Shown piece after piece: positions 7,958 through 14,857 of a stretch of DNA of 37,406 nucleotides (position 1 is the stretch's first letter; every line of letters begins with the position of its first letter). The DNA lies in contig JAPSKH010000009.1 of assembly GCA_031177765.1 (NCBI GenBank), forward strand, positions 1 through 37,406. The letters run 5' to 3'. The notes under the pieces were generated by a model that worked only from the letters and a program-made list of their open reading frames with translations, was not told the origin of the DNA and ran no database searches. This DNA is from Microbacterium sp. Its GTDB lineage: Bacteria; Actinomycetota; Actinomycetes; Actinomycetales; Microbacteriaceae. Position numbers and translations under genes: made by a program.

Positions 7958-8821
7958 TCAATCGACGATGCGGCAGTGCGTCGTGAGCGATCCGATCCCG
8001 TCGATTCCGACGGTGACGGTGGAGCGGTCCCGGAGGAACACCTGCGGATCGCGGGAGTAGCCCGCCCCGCCGGGGCTTCCGGTGGAGATGAGGGTGCCCG
8101 GCAGCAGCGTCGCGGACTTCGACAGGTGCGAGATGAGCGTGGCCACCGGGCGCACCATCTGCCCGGTCGACGCATCCTGCATCGTCCTGCCGTCCAGCAC
8201 CGTCCAGATGTGCAGCGCCTGCGGGTCGGGCACCTCATCGGCGGTCACCACGAACGGGCCCGTGGGTGTGAAGCCGTCGAAGGACTTGCAGCGCGACCAC
8301 TGCGCTTCGGAGTACTGGATGTCGCGAGCGGTGATGTCGTTGACGACCGTGTAGCCCCAGACGTGCGCGAGCGCCTGCTCCGGAGAGACATCCCGCGCCG
8401 GCGTCCCGATGATGACGCCGAGCTCCGCTTCGTAGTCGACCGACTCGCTCAGCGAGCGCGGCCAGGTCGTGGTGTCGCCGTGCCCTGCCAGCGAGTTCGG
8501 CCACAGCACGAACACCGTCGGGGTGGAGTCGGTCTTCAGCCCCAGCTCGCTCGAGTGCGCCGCGTAGTTCAATCCGATCGCGAGGATCACCGGCGGGGTG
8601 AGCACGGCAGGGGCGTAGCGCTGACCATCGAGGGGATGCCTCGCTCCGGCCGACGCGTTCTCCCTCACGCGCGCCAGCAGCTCCTCGCCGCCGGCGATGA
8701 GGTCCTCCAGCGCGCTCGGCGCGCCGTCGAACAGCTCGTCGACGAACACCGCTTCGTCGCCGTCGACCAGGACGAGCCGCGGTTCGCGCGAGTCGGGCGG
8801 GATGACGTGGGCGAAACGCAT
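7958..8821 (-). CDS. Fumarylacetoacetate hydrolase family protein
   Basis: Cytosolic enzyme of 287 residues. Family motifs include GLNYAAHSSELG at about 83-94, the metal-binding pair Glu131 and Glu133 in DYEAELGVIIG, Asp162 in VVNDITARDIQ, and GFTPTGPF near 183. The FAH superfamily covers fumarylacetoacetate hydrolases, acylpyruvases, oxaloacetate decarboxylases and hydratases; the C-terminal region (TVLDGRTMQDASTGQMVRPVATLISHLS...LLPGTLISTGSPGG) is the general type seen in acylpyruvase and catechol-pathway members. No aromatic-degradation gene is nearby, so the substrate is open. A minus-strand TAGGTT ends 6 nt before the ATG (leaderless, with a GGAAGG spacer). It is divergent from the PrsW-like protease. 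Confidence 0.88.
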   Translation of the reverse strand: MRFAHVIPPDSREPRLVLVDGDEAVFVDELFDGAPSALEDLIAGGEELLARVRENASAGARHPLDGQRYAPAVLTPPVILAIGLNYAAHSSELGLKTDSTPTVFVLWPNSLAGHGDTTTWPRSLSESVDYEAELGVIIGTPARDVSPEQALAHVWGYTVVNDITARDIQYSEAQWSRCKSFDGFTPTGPFVVTADEVPDPQALHIWTVLDGRTMQDASTGQMVRPVATLISHLSKSATLLPGTLISTGSPGGAGYSRDPQVFLRDRSTVTVGIDGIGSLTTHCRIVD

Positions 8822-8827
8822 CCTTCC

Positions 8828-8833
8828 AACCTA
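8828..8833 (-). promoter_or_regulatory. -10-like element of the FAH-family gene (leaderless)
   Basis: Minus-strand TAGGTT, spacer GGAAGG, ATG. The spacer could act as either initiation region or ribosome site. Confidence 0.5.
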
Positions 8834-8874
8834 CCCGTCCTGCCGCGAAGCGACCGTGCTGCCGCGGGCGCCCC

Positions 8875-8880
8875 TAGGCT
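8875..8880 (+). promoter_or_regulatory. -10-like element of the PrsW-like gene (leaderless)
   Basis: TAGGCT, spacer GAGCGC, ATG; same 17-mer as before the CpdA-like gene. Confidence 0.6.
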
Positions 8881-8886
8881 GAGCGC

Positions 8887-10110
8887 ATGACGCACGAGGG
8901 TCCCGCGCGATCGCGCCCTTCTCTGACGCCGCCCGCCTTCGCCTCTCCGCTCGCGCAGCCGTCCCACGCGCAGCCGGCGAGGATCGCACCGCCGGCCATC
9001 TCCCCGGCGCCGGTGCCGGTCGCGCCCGTTCCGGCGCGGCGCGGACGCAGCGCGCCGATCTGGATCGTCGGCATCCTGGTGCTCCTGCTCGTCGCGCTCG
9101 TCGGGTACTTCCTGAACGCGATCGGCCCGGCCGCGTCCCTGGTGGGCATGGTCCTCGCGCTCTTCCCGCTGGCGGGCGTCCTCCTGGCCGTGCGCATCGT
9201 CGACCGGTGGGAGCCCGAGCCGCGGGGTCTGCTCGTCCTGGCGGTCGCGTGGGGAGCGATCGCGGCGATCGGCATCGCGCTGGGCGTGGACCTCATCCTG
9301 GCGCTGTCGATCGGGAACGACGGGTCGGTGGTGCGTGAGGTGTTCCGCACGGTCGTGCAGGCTCCCGTCGTGGAGGAGGTCGCCAAGGGCCTGGGCGTCT
9401 TCCTGATCTTCGCGACGGCACGTCGGGCGTTCGACGGACCGGTGGACGGCATCGTCTACGGCGCGCTCGTCGGTGCCGGCTTCGCCTTCACCGAGAACAT
9501 CCAGTACTTCGCGCTGAGCTTCATCGAGGGCGGCGCGGCCGAGACGTCCGTCACCTTCTTCATGCGGGGCATCCTCTCGCCGTTCGCGCATGTCATGTTC
9601 ACCAGCGTGACCGGCTTCGCCCTGGGCCTCGCCGCGCGGCGGGGGATGCCGGCGGGCCACGCGCTCGGACCCTGGCTCCTCGGCCTCGCCGGGGCGATCG
9701 CCCTGCATGCGCTGTGGAACGGCTCCGCGATGTTCGGTGACTTCCTGGCGCTGTACGTGACGCTGCAGGTGCCGCTGTTCGTGGGGTTCATCCTCGGCAT
9801 CATCGGGCTGCGGCGCGAGGAGTCCCGGCTCACACGGCGCCGACTCGGCGAGTACGCCGAAGCCGGATGGTTCACGCCCCAGGAGGTCGAGATGCTGGCC
9901 ACGGGTGCGGGACGCCGGGCTGCCCTGACATGGGCGCGTGGGCTGCGGGGGGACCGCACGCCGTTGATGAGGTCGTTCATCGCGGATGCCACGGCGCTGG
10001 CCGCGACGCGGCAGCGCGCCCTCACCGGGCGGGACCCGCATGCCCCGGCGGACGAGCGCGAGCTGCTGAACAAGACCGCCGCCACGCGCGCCGCCATGTT
10101 CGCGCCGTAG
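8887..10110 (+). CDS. PrsW family intramembrane metalloprotease
   Basis: A 407-residue polytopic membrane protein of the PrsW/CPBP-like class, whose founding member cleaves the anti-sigma factor RsiW in Bacillus. After a 55-residue Pro/Ala-rich cytosolic N-terminus there are about eight membrane helices. The active-site motifs are visible: Glu163-Glu164 with Lys167 (VVEEVAKG), Glu203-Asn204 (FAFTENIQY), His235 (FAHVMFTS) and His274 to Asn278 (LHALWNGS). A soluble C-terminal tail of about 85 residues (RREESRLTRRRLGEY...) follows. No sigma/anti-sigma pair is adjacent, so the substrate is unknown. Start set by the TAGGCT element. Confidence 0.88.
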   Translation: MTHEGPARSRPSLTPPAFASPLAQPSHAQPARIAPPAISPAPVPVAPVPARRGRSAPIWIVGILVLLLVALVGYFLNAIGPAASLVGMVLALFPLAGVLLAVRIVDRWEPEPRGLLVLAVAWGAIAAIGIALGVDLILALSIGNDGSVVREVFRTVVQAPVVEEVAKGLGVFLIFATARRAFDGPVDGIVYGALVGAGFAFTENIQYFALSFIEGGAAETSVTFFMRGILSPFAHVMFTSVTGFALGLAARRGMPAGHALGPWLLGLAGAIALHALWNGSAMFGDFLALYVTLQVPLFVGFILGIIGLRREESRLTRRRLGEYAEAGWFTPQEVEMLATGAGRRAALTWARGLRGDRTPLMRSFIADATALAATRQRALTGRDPHAPADERELLNKTAATRAAMFAP

Positions 10111-10113
10111 GTC

Positions 10114-10142
10114 TTGACAGGCCCCAGTGGCGTAGGCATCCT
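10114..10142 (+). promoter_or_regulatory. TTGACA-type promoter in the prsW-FKBP gap
   Basis: Perfect TTGACA, 17-nt spacer, CATCCT as the weak -10. Predicted start near 10149, directly before a 14-bp hairpin and about 125 nt before the FKBP start. Confidence 0.45.
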
Positions 10143-10154
10143 GATGTCAGAACA

Positions 10155-10205
10155 ACTCAGCGCTCGGTAGACACGCAGGCATCGCCGCGGCACCGGGCGC
10201 TGAGT
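10155..10205 (+). other. Stable 14-bp hairpin, possible small RNA, attenuator or terminator
   Basis: ACTCAGCGCTCGGT (10155-10168) pairs with ACCGGGCGCTGAGT (10192-10205) through 14 bp with one U-G pair. ACAA (10152-10155) and TTGT (10207-10210) can extend it around a two-base bulge. It begins where the preceding promoter would start transcription. It may also terminate the PrsW-like gene. Confidence 0.5.
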
Positions 10206-10261
10206 CTTGTCGCGAGCACGCCATGAGCGAACGGCTCCTGCGTCGCCCTGCGCGGGCGTGC

Positions 10262-10267
10262 TTGGAT
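10262..10267 (+). promoter_or_regulatory. -10-like element of the FKBP gene (leaderless)
   Basis: TTGGAT, spacer GGGTCC, ATG at 10274. It matches the 6-nt spacing seen elsewhere, though the hexamer is weak. Confidence 0.4.
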
Positions 10268-10273
10268 GGGTCC

Positions 10274-10642
10274 ATGACTGACGACCGCACCAAGCCCGAG
10301 ATCGACGCCCCGACCGGACCCGCCCCCGCCGACCTGGTCATCCGCGACCTCGTCGTGGGCGACGGCGCCGAGGCCAAGCCCGGCGACACCGTGACCGTCC
10401 ACTACGTCGGCGTCGAGTACGACTCCGGCGAAGAGTTCGACTCGTCGTGGAACCGCGGCGAGAGCATCCAGTTCCCGCTCCGCGGCCTCATCCAGGGCTG
10501 GCAGGACGGCATCCCGGGCATGAAGGTCGGCGGTCGCCGTGAGCTCGTGATCCCGCCGCACCTGGCGTACGGGCCCGCCGGCGGCCACTTCCTCGGCGGC
10601 AAGACCCTGATCTTCGTCATTGACCTGATCTCCGTCGGCTGA
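10274..10642 (+). CDS. FKBP-type peptidyl-prolyl cis-trans isomerase
   Basis: Small soluble PPIase of 122 residues, a single FKBP domain from about residue 20 to the end. Conserved blocks are GDTVTVHYVG, GEEFDSSWNRGESIQFPL, LIQGWQDGIPGMKVGGRRELVIPPHLAYG and TLIFVIDLISV. It has no signal peptide, so it is cytosolic, unlike the lipoprotein FKBPs. An ATG 51 nt upstream is in frame, but MTDDRTKPEID is preferred because of the -10 spacing and because the upstream residues (SERLLRRPARACLDG) are unlike the family. Expressed alone, closed by a strong convergent terminator. Likely a general folding helper. Confidence 0.92.
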   Translation: MTDDRTKPEIDAPTGPAPADLVIRDLVVGDGAEAKPGDTVTVHYVGVEYDSGEEFDSSWNRGESIQFPLRGLIQGWQDGIPGMKVGGRRELVIPPHLAYGPAGGHFLGGKTLIFVIDLISVG

Positions 10643-10656
10643 CCCCGCGGGGTTTC

Positions 10657-10692
10657 ACGGAGGGGCGGATGCTGCGGCGTCCGCCCCTCCGT
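10657..10692. terminator. Bidirectional terminator after the FKBP gene
   Basis: ACGGAGGGGCGGA and TCCGCCCCTCCGT form a perfect 13-bp stem around a 10-nt loop between two convergent genes. Confidence 0.8.
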
Positions 10693-10696
10693 CGCG

Positions 10697-11647
10697 TCAG
10701 GCGCCGGGCGTCGCGCGCCGACGGCGCAGACGGTCCTGCGCGAGCAGGATGCCGAGGAACACCACGAGCGCTCCCACCGGCTCGTTCCAGCTCAGCCGCT
10801 CGCCGAGGATCACCACTCCCAGGATGACGCCCACCACGGGCGTGATGTACGTCACGGTCGACGCGCGTGTCGGCCCCCATGCCCGGACCGTGTTCTGGTT
10901 CCAGATGTACGCGATCCCCGTGCCGACCGCGCCGAGCAGCAGCATGCTGAGCACGATCCAGACGTCGAGCTCGACAGGAGTCAGCACGAGCGCGGGCGTC
11001 AGCAGCACCATGATCGCCGCCGCGATGCCGATGTTCAGGAACGAGAACATCAGGGCGCTCATGCCGGTGCCCGCGACGAACCGTCGCATGTACGCGAAGC
11101 TGAATCCGTAGCAGGCGGTGGCCCCCAGGATGGCCAGCTGCGGGACGAGGCCCCGTGAGAGGTCGAGCCCCTGCCAGGGGGCGATGATGACGACCACGCC
11201 GGCGATGCCGACGGCGATCCCGACCAGCTGCAGCGCCCGCAGGCGCTCGACGCGGAACACCGCGGCCGCCATGATCGCGGTCATGATGGGCGTCGTGGCG
11301 TTGTAGATGCTCGCGAGCCCCGATGTCACATGCTGCTGCGCCCACGAGAACAGCAGGAAGGGCACGACGCAGAAGCTGACGGCCAGCACGGTCATATGCG
11401 CCCACACGCGCAGCGCGCGTGGCAGCGGCTCCCGCCGGATCGCGACGAAGACGCCGAGCGCGAGCGCGCCGAGGATCAGCCGCGACCACGCGACCTGCCC
11501 GGGCGACATGCCCTCGAGCGAGACCTTCATGAACAGGAAGCTCGAACCCCAGACGATGCCCGTCAGCCCGAACTGCACCGCGACCGCGACCGGGGACACC
11601 GTGCGCGTGGCCGGGTCGATCAGGGAGCGGGCGGAGGCGGTGGACAC
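10697..11647 (-). CDS. DMT superfamily transporter (two EamA domains)
   Basis: A 316-residue inner-membrane carrier with ten predicted helices in two EamA repeats. Repeat one starts at FGLTGIVWGSSFLFMKV; repeat two follows GLVPQLAILGATACYGFSFAYMRR. The WGSSF and YNATTPIMTAI motifs are typical of metabolite or drug exporters of this superfamily; the substrate is unknown. A longer start (ATG at 11683) exists, but the GTG at 11647 is preferred because a minus-strand TAGAGT ends 7 nt before it and overlaps the longer version. It is not clearly in an operon. Confidence 0.88.
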   Translation of the reverse strand: MSTASARSLIDPATRTVSPVAVAVQFGLTGIVWGSSFLFMKVSLEGMSPGQVAWSRLILGALALGVFVAIRREPLPRALRVWAHMTVLAVSFCVVPFLLFSWAQQHVTSGLASIYNATTPIMTAIMAAAVFRVERLRALQLVGIAVGIAGVVVIIAPWQGLDLSRGLVPQLAILGATACYGFSFAYMRRFVAGTGMSALMFSFLNIGIAAAIMVLLTPALVLTPVELDVWIVLSMLLLGAVGTGIAYIWNQNTVRAWGPTRASTVTYITPVVGVILGVVILGERLSWNEPVGALVVFLGILLAQDRLRRRRATPGA

Positions 11648-11654
11648 GACGGCG

Positions 11655-11660
11655 ACTCTA
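11655..11660 (-). promoter_or_regulatory. -10-like element of the EamA transporter gene (leaderless)
   Basis: Minus-strand TAGAGT, spacer CGCCGTC, GTG. Confidence 0.5.
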
Positions 11661-11731
11661 GCCCCGGCATCCGACCCGGGCACCGTGCAGCGGATGCCGC
11701 GTCCGAAATCCGCCGATGCTCGACCGTCGGG

Positions 11732-13117
11732 CTACGGCGCCGGGTTCTCGGCGTCGTACGCGCGGAACCGCGGACTGAGGCGGACGAGCGTCGCGACGAG
11801 GGCGAGGATGATCAAGCCGCCGAGCAGCGGCGGGAACCACAGCGCCGCCAGGGTGGCGAGCGTGCCGGCGTACAGCGCGCCGACGCGAGGGCCGCCGGCG
11901 ACCACGACGATGAACACGCCCTGCAGTCGCCCGCGGATGGCGTCGGGCACCGCCGCCTGCACCATGGTGTTGCGGAAGATCGAGCTGATGTTGTCTGCGG
12001 CGCCGGAGACGGCGAGGGCGACGCATGCGGCGGCGATCAGCACCACGTTGGGCGTATCGACGTCGACGCCCGCGGGCGCGAACCAGCCCAGGGCGGCGGC
12101 GCCGAGGACCATGCCCAGTACGGCGATGGCGCCCCCGTAGACGAGGATCGCCCGCTCGATCCCCAGGCCGTGCCGCCGATAGGCGCCGACGCGCCCCGAG
12201 AAGAGGCTGGAGGTGAAGGCGCCCACCGCGATCGACGCCGTGAGAACGCCCGTGGTGATGGGTCCGCCGCCGAGCAGCACCGCCCCGATCGCGGGGAACA
12301 GCGCCAGCGGCTGACCGAACGTCATCGCGATGATGTCCAGGATGAACTGCAACCGGATGTTGGACGCGCGGCGCAGGAACCGCCATCCGTCGCGCAGCGA
12401 TTCCAGTCCGGGGCGCACGATCTCGCCCTCCGGCCGGAGTCTGGGAAGGGTCCACAGCCCGAGGAACAGCGAGAGCATGAGCACGACATCCAGCGTGTAC
12501 GTCCACGCGTAGCCGGTCAGCGCCACCAGAACGCCCGCGAGCGCGGGCCCCGCCATCACCATGATCCCGACAGTGATCCCACCCAGCGCGGATGCCGCCG
12601 GCAGCAGATCCCGCGGGAGGAGGCGCGGCACGATGGCCTGCCGCGTGGCCATCACGATGGAGTTCGCGGACGAGTTGACGATGCTGAGGGCGTACAGCCA
12701 CCACTCCGTCTCGAGCCCGGTCCACGCGAGCACCGCCAGCACCGCCGTCGAGCCGAACGTGATCGACGCGGCGACGAGCGCGACCGCGCGGCGATCGAAC
12801 GCGTCGGCGAGCATGCCGCCGTAGACGCCGGCGATGATCATGGGGACGAGCCCCGCGACGGCGATCATCGACACGGCGAAGGTCGAACCGGTGAGGTCGT
12901 ACATGTGCAGCATCACGGCGACGATCGTCAGCTGGCCGCCCAGGCCCGCCAGCGTGGACCCCACCCACATGCGGGTGAAGGCCGGGCTCGCCCGGAACGG
13001 GCGCAGGTCGATGAGGTGACTGCGGCGCGGCGGCAGGCTTCCGGTGTGCTCGTCGACCGATGTCCGTTCCGCCGGAGCCGGGGAGGGATCGGGATCGACG
13101 GGGTCGGGGCTCGGCAC
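11732..13117 (-). CDS. MFS transporter, EntS-like exporter family
   Basis: A 461-residue protein with about 12 membrane helices after a 40-residue polar N-terminus rich in Pro, Asp and Ser. The segments GGQLTIVAVMLHMYDLTGSTF, YGGMLADAFDRR (loop 2-3 motif) and SSANSIVMATRQAIVPRLLP are typical of the MFS_3/EntS-type exporters often linked to siderophores or drugs. No siderophore gene is nearby. Much longer in-frame starts exist but run into the rpsO leader; the GTG chosen lies 6 nt after a minus-strand TACGCT. It is divergent from rpsO with 163 nt between the starts. Confidence 0.88.
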   Translation of the reverse strand: MPSPDPVDPDPSPAPAERTSVDEHTGSLPPRRSHLIDLRPFRASPAFTRMWVGSTLAGLGGQLTIVAVMLHMYDLTGSTFAVSMIAVAGLVPMIIAGVYGGMLADAFDRRAVALVAASITFGSTAVLAVLAWTGLETEWWLYALSIVNSSANSIVMATRQAIVPRLLPRDLLPAASALGGITVGIMVMAGPALAGVLVALTGYAWTYTLDVVLMLSLFLGLWTLPRLRPEGEIVRPGLESLRDGWRFLRRASNIRLQFILDIIAMTFGQPLALFPAIGAVLLGGGPITTGVLTASIAVGAFTSSLFSGRVGAYRRHGLGIERAILVYGGAIAVLGMVLGAAALGWFAPAGVDVDTPNVVLIAAACVALAVSGAADNISSIFRNTMVQAAVPDAIRGRLQGVFIVVVAGGPRVGALYAGTLATLAALWFPPLLGGLIILALVATLVRLSPRFRAYDAENPAP

Positions 13118-13123
13118 CTTCCG

Positions 13124-13129
13124 AGCGTA
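13124..13129 (-). promoter_or_regulatory. -10-like element of the MFS gene (leaderless)
   Basis: Minus-strand TACGCT, spacer CGGAAG, GTG. Confidence 0.5.
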
Positions 13130-13160
13130 ATCGCGCGGCGCGGGCGGCGACCAATCCGCG

Positions 13161-13190
13161 TTCGCCCGGCCGTCCGGAGGCTGGTAGAAT
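13161..13190 (+). promoter_or_regulatory. rpsO promoter
   Basis: TTCGCC, 18-nt spacer, TAGAAT. The -10 is the best match to the vegetative consensus in the window. Predicted start is about 13197, giving a leader of about 84 nt. Confidence 0.65.
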
Positions 13191-13196
13191 CGTGAG

Positions 13197-13280
13197 GTTG
13201 CCGTTAGATCGGCCGCGGAGAAAGAGAGCTCGACGCACAAGGCGTCGGGCGCCGCGCAACGACGAGGAAGGGGATCACCT
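13197..13280 (+). promoter_or_regulatory. rpsO leader, candidate S15 autoregulatory RNA
   Basis: The leader contains a perfect hairpin CGACGC-ACAAG-GCGTCG (13231-13247) about 20 nt before the purine-rich ribosome site GAGGAAGGGG. S15 binds structured leaders of its own mRNA in several phyla, including actinobacteria. The fold here is not checked against a known model. Confidence 0.4.
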
Positions 13281-13550
13281 ATGGCACTGGATGCAGACGT
13301 CAAGAAGGCGATCATCGAAGAGTACGCGACGCACCCCGGTGACACCGGATCCCCCGAGGTGCAGGTCGCGATGCTGACGCAGCGCATCAAGGACCTCACC
13401 GAGCACCTGAAGGAGCACAAGCACGACCACCACTCGCGTCGTGGCCTCTTCCTGCTCGTCGGTCAGCGCCGCCGTCTGCTCGGCTACCTCCAGGACATCG
13501 ACATCAACCGTTACCGGTCGCTGATCGAGCGTCTCGGGCTCCGCCGCTAA
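13281..13550 (+). CDS. rpsO: 30S ribosomal protein S15
   Basis: An 89-residue ribosomal protein, the normal length, that binds the central domain of 16S rRNA and nucleates the platform of the small subunit. Signature residues are clear: [35 protein letters not shown] and the C-terminal [26 protein letters not shown]. The ATG has a strong GAAGGGG site. In many bacteria rpsO is followed directly by pnp; here a perfect terminator ends the unit and pnp is 10 kb downstream on the same strand. Confidence 0.98.
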   Translation: MALDADVKKAIIEEYATHPGDTGSPEVQVAMLTQRIKDLTEHLKEHKHDHHSRRGLFLLVGQRRRLLGYLQDIDINRYRSLIERLGLRR

Positions 13551-13588
13551 TCGCGAACCAGCGTTCAATCGCGCAGAACATTCTTGTG

Positions 13589-13617
13589 AAGGCCTCCCCA
13601 CGGTGTGGGGAGGCCTT
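13589..13617 (+). terminator. rpsO intrinsic terminator
   Basis: AAGGCCTCCCCAC, GGT loop, GTGGGGAGGCCTT: perfect 13-bp stem with a short loop, followed by CTCCGTT. Confidence 0.88.
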
Positions 13618-13649
13618 CTCCGTTCCCGTCCACTGCTGTCCCACCCGCC

Positions 13650-13721
13650 CGCGAGACTGCAGTGGAGCGCCGAGACTGCACGTCTGAGTGCGCGGTCTCG
13701 GCGCTCCGATGCTGTCTCGCG
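13650..13721. repeat. 72-bp nested palindrome with repeated GAGACTGCA units
   Basis: An outer arm of 12 nt (13650-13661 with 13710-13721, 11 of 12 paired) encloses a perfect 13-bp arm (13664-13676 with 13695-13707) and an inner GCAC/GTGC stem. CGAGACTGCA occurs twice as a direct repeat 19 nt apart and the GTCTC cores mirror it. It lies between rpsO and the convergent oxygenase gene. It could be a REP- or MITE-like element, or the oxygenase terminator. The rest of the gap shows no gene. Confidence 0.65.
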
Positions 13722-13758
13722 AACAGGGCGAGGGGGAGGGGGCGGAGGAGCGGATGCC

Positions 13759-14778
13759 TCAGGACGGCGACGTGCGCGCGGCCAGCAGGTCGGCGTGGTG
13801 GATCGCGGCGACGTCCGGGTGCGCGCGCAGCCGGGACTTGAGGGCGTTCTCGCCGTACAGCGCGTGGATCGGATTCGACGGGTCCTGGGTCACACCGCGC
13901 GAGCGCGCCGCGAGCTCCGCCGGCAGCTCGATGAGGGGGAGCCGCTTGTCCAGAGCCGGGTTGAAGAAGAACGGCACCGAGATGCGGTCGTCGGGGTAGC
14001 GCGGCGAGATCACGCGGTGGTTCGTGGCGATGAGGTAGCCCTGGGTCGCATACTCGAGCAGCTCGCCGATGTTCACCACGAATGCCCCCGGCACCGGCGG
14101 CGCGTCGACCCACGTGCCGTCGCGCTCGACCTGGAGGCCGCCCTTGCCGGGCTCCACCCACAGCAGCGTGAGCACTCCGGAGTCCTTGTGTGCACCGACG
14201 CCCTGTCCTGGCGTGGGGTCCTCCTTGCCGGGGTAGCGCACGATCTTGATGAGCGTGGAGGGCTCGCCGAAGTGCTCGTCGAAGTAGGTCTCGGGGGCAC
14301 CGAGGGACAGCGCCCAGGCCCGCAGCAGCTTCCGCGCCACTCCGGAGAGGTGATCGTGCCACTCCGAGACGACCTCTCGCAGTTCCGGCTGGGCGTCGGG
14401 CCACAGGTTCGGGCCGATCAGTCGTGCGAAATCCGGTGCGTCGGGATCGGTCACGGCCTCGCGCTCGGGACCGATGTCGATCTGCTCGCGCCAGTCCACC
14501 TTGCCCTGCGTGCGCTCGCCGCCCACACGCGTATAGCCGCGGAAGTGAGGGCTCTTGACGTTCTCGATGGCGAGCTTGTCCGCGTCGGGCAGGGCGAAGA
14601 AGTCCCGGGCGGCGCGGTGCAGCCGGCTCTCGAGCTCCGGCGTGACGCCGGTGCCCGTGAGGTAGAAGAAGCCCACCTCATGCGTCGCCGCGCGCAGGTC
14701 GTCGCGGAAGCGCGCCGCCGCTTCCGGTCCGGCATCCAGCTGCGACAGGTCGAGGATCGGGAGGTTCAGGTCGCTCAT
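13759..14778 (-). CDS. 2-oxoglutarate/Fe(II) dioxygenase, isopenicillin N synthase family
   Basis: Soluble 339-residue oxygenase. An N-terminal DIOX_N region (residues 5-120, with HEVGFFYLTGTGV) precedes the double-stranded beta-helix core. The iron facial triad is His197-x-Asp199 (GAHKDSG) and His254 (ATNHRV); Arg265-x-Ser267 (RISVPFFF) would bind the 2-oxoglutarate carboxylate. Such proteins act on small molecules in secondary metabolism or catabolism; the substrate here is unknown and no biosynthetic cluster surrounds it. The minus-strand TAGCCT ends 6 nt before the ATG, indicating a leaderless mRNA. It lies 79 nt downstream of the acyltransferase gene but has this separate promoter. Confidence 0.9.
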   Translation of the reverse strand: MSDLNLPILDLSQLDAGPEAAARFRDDLRAATHEVGFFYLTGTGVTPELESRLHRAARDFFALPDADKLAIENVKSPHFRGYTRVGGERTQGKVDWREQIDIGPEREAVTDPDAPDFARLIGPNLWPDAQPELREVVSEWHDHLSGVARKLLRAWALSLGAPETYFDEHFGEPSTLIKIVRYPGKEDPTPGQGVGAHKDSGVLTLLWVEPGKGGLQVERDGTWVDAPPVPGAFVVNIGELLEYATQGYLIATNHRVISPRYPDDRISVPFFFNPALDKRLPLIELPAELAARSRGVTQDPSNPIHALYGENALKSRLRAHPDVAAIHHADLLAARTSPS

Positions 14779-14784
14779 GAGGCG

Positions 14785-14790
14785 AGGCTA
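14785..14790 (-). promoter_or_regulatory. -10-like element of the oxygenase gene (leaderless)
   Basis: Minus-strand TAGCCT, spacer CGCCTC, ATG. Confidence 0.55.
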
Positions 14791-14857
14791 GGCCGTCACC
14801 GCCGCTTCCGGCCGAATGTTGCGCCGGGTTAAGCGTCCGCCGGGGTGCTGCCTGCGG

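Noticed and set aside
11330..13195. A 621-codon plus-strand frame across the EamA and MFS genes
   Set aside because: Antisense to two clear membrane transporters; Arg/His/Asp-rich product unlike any family.
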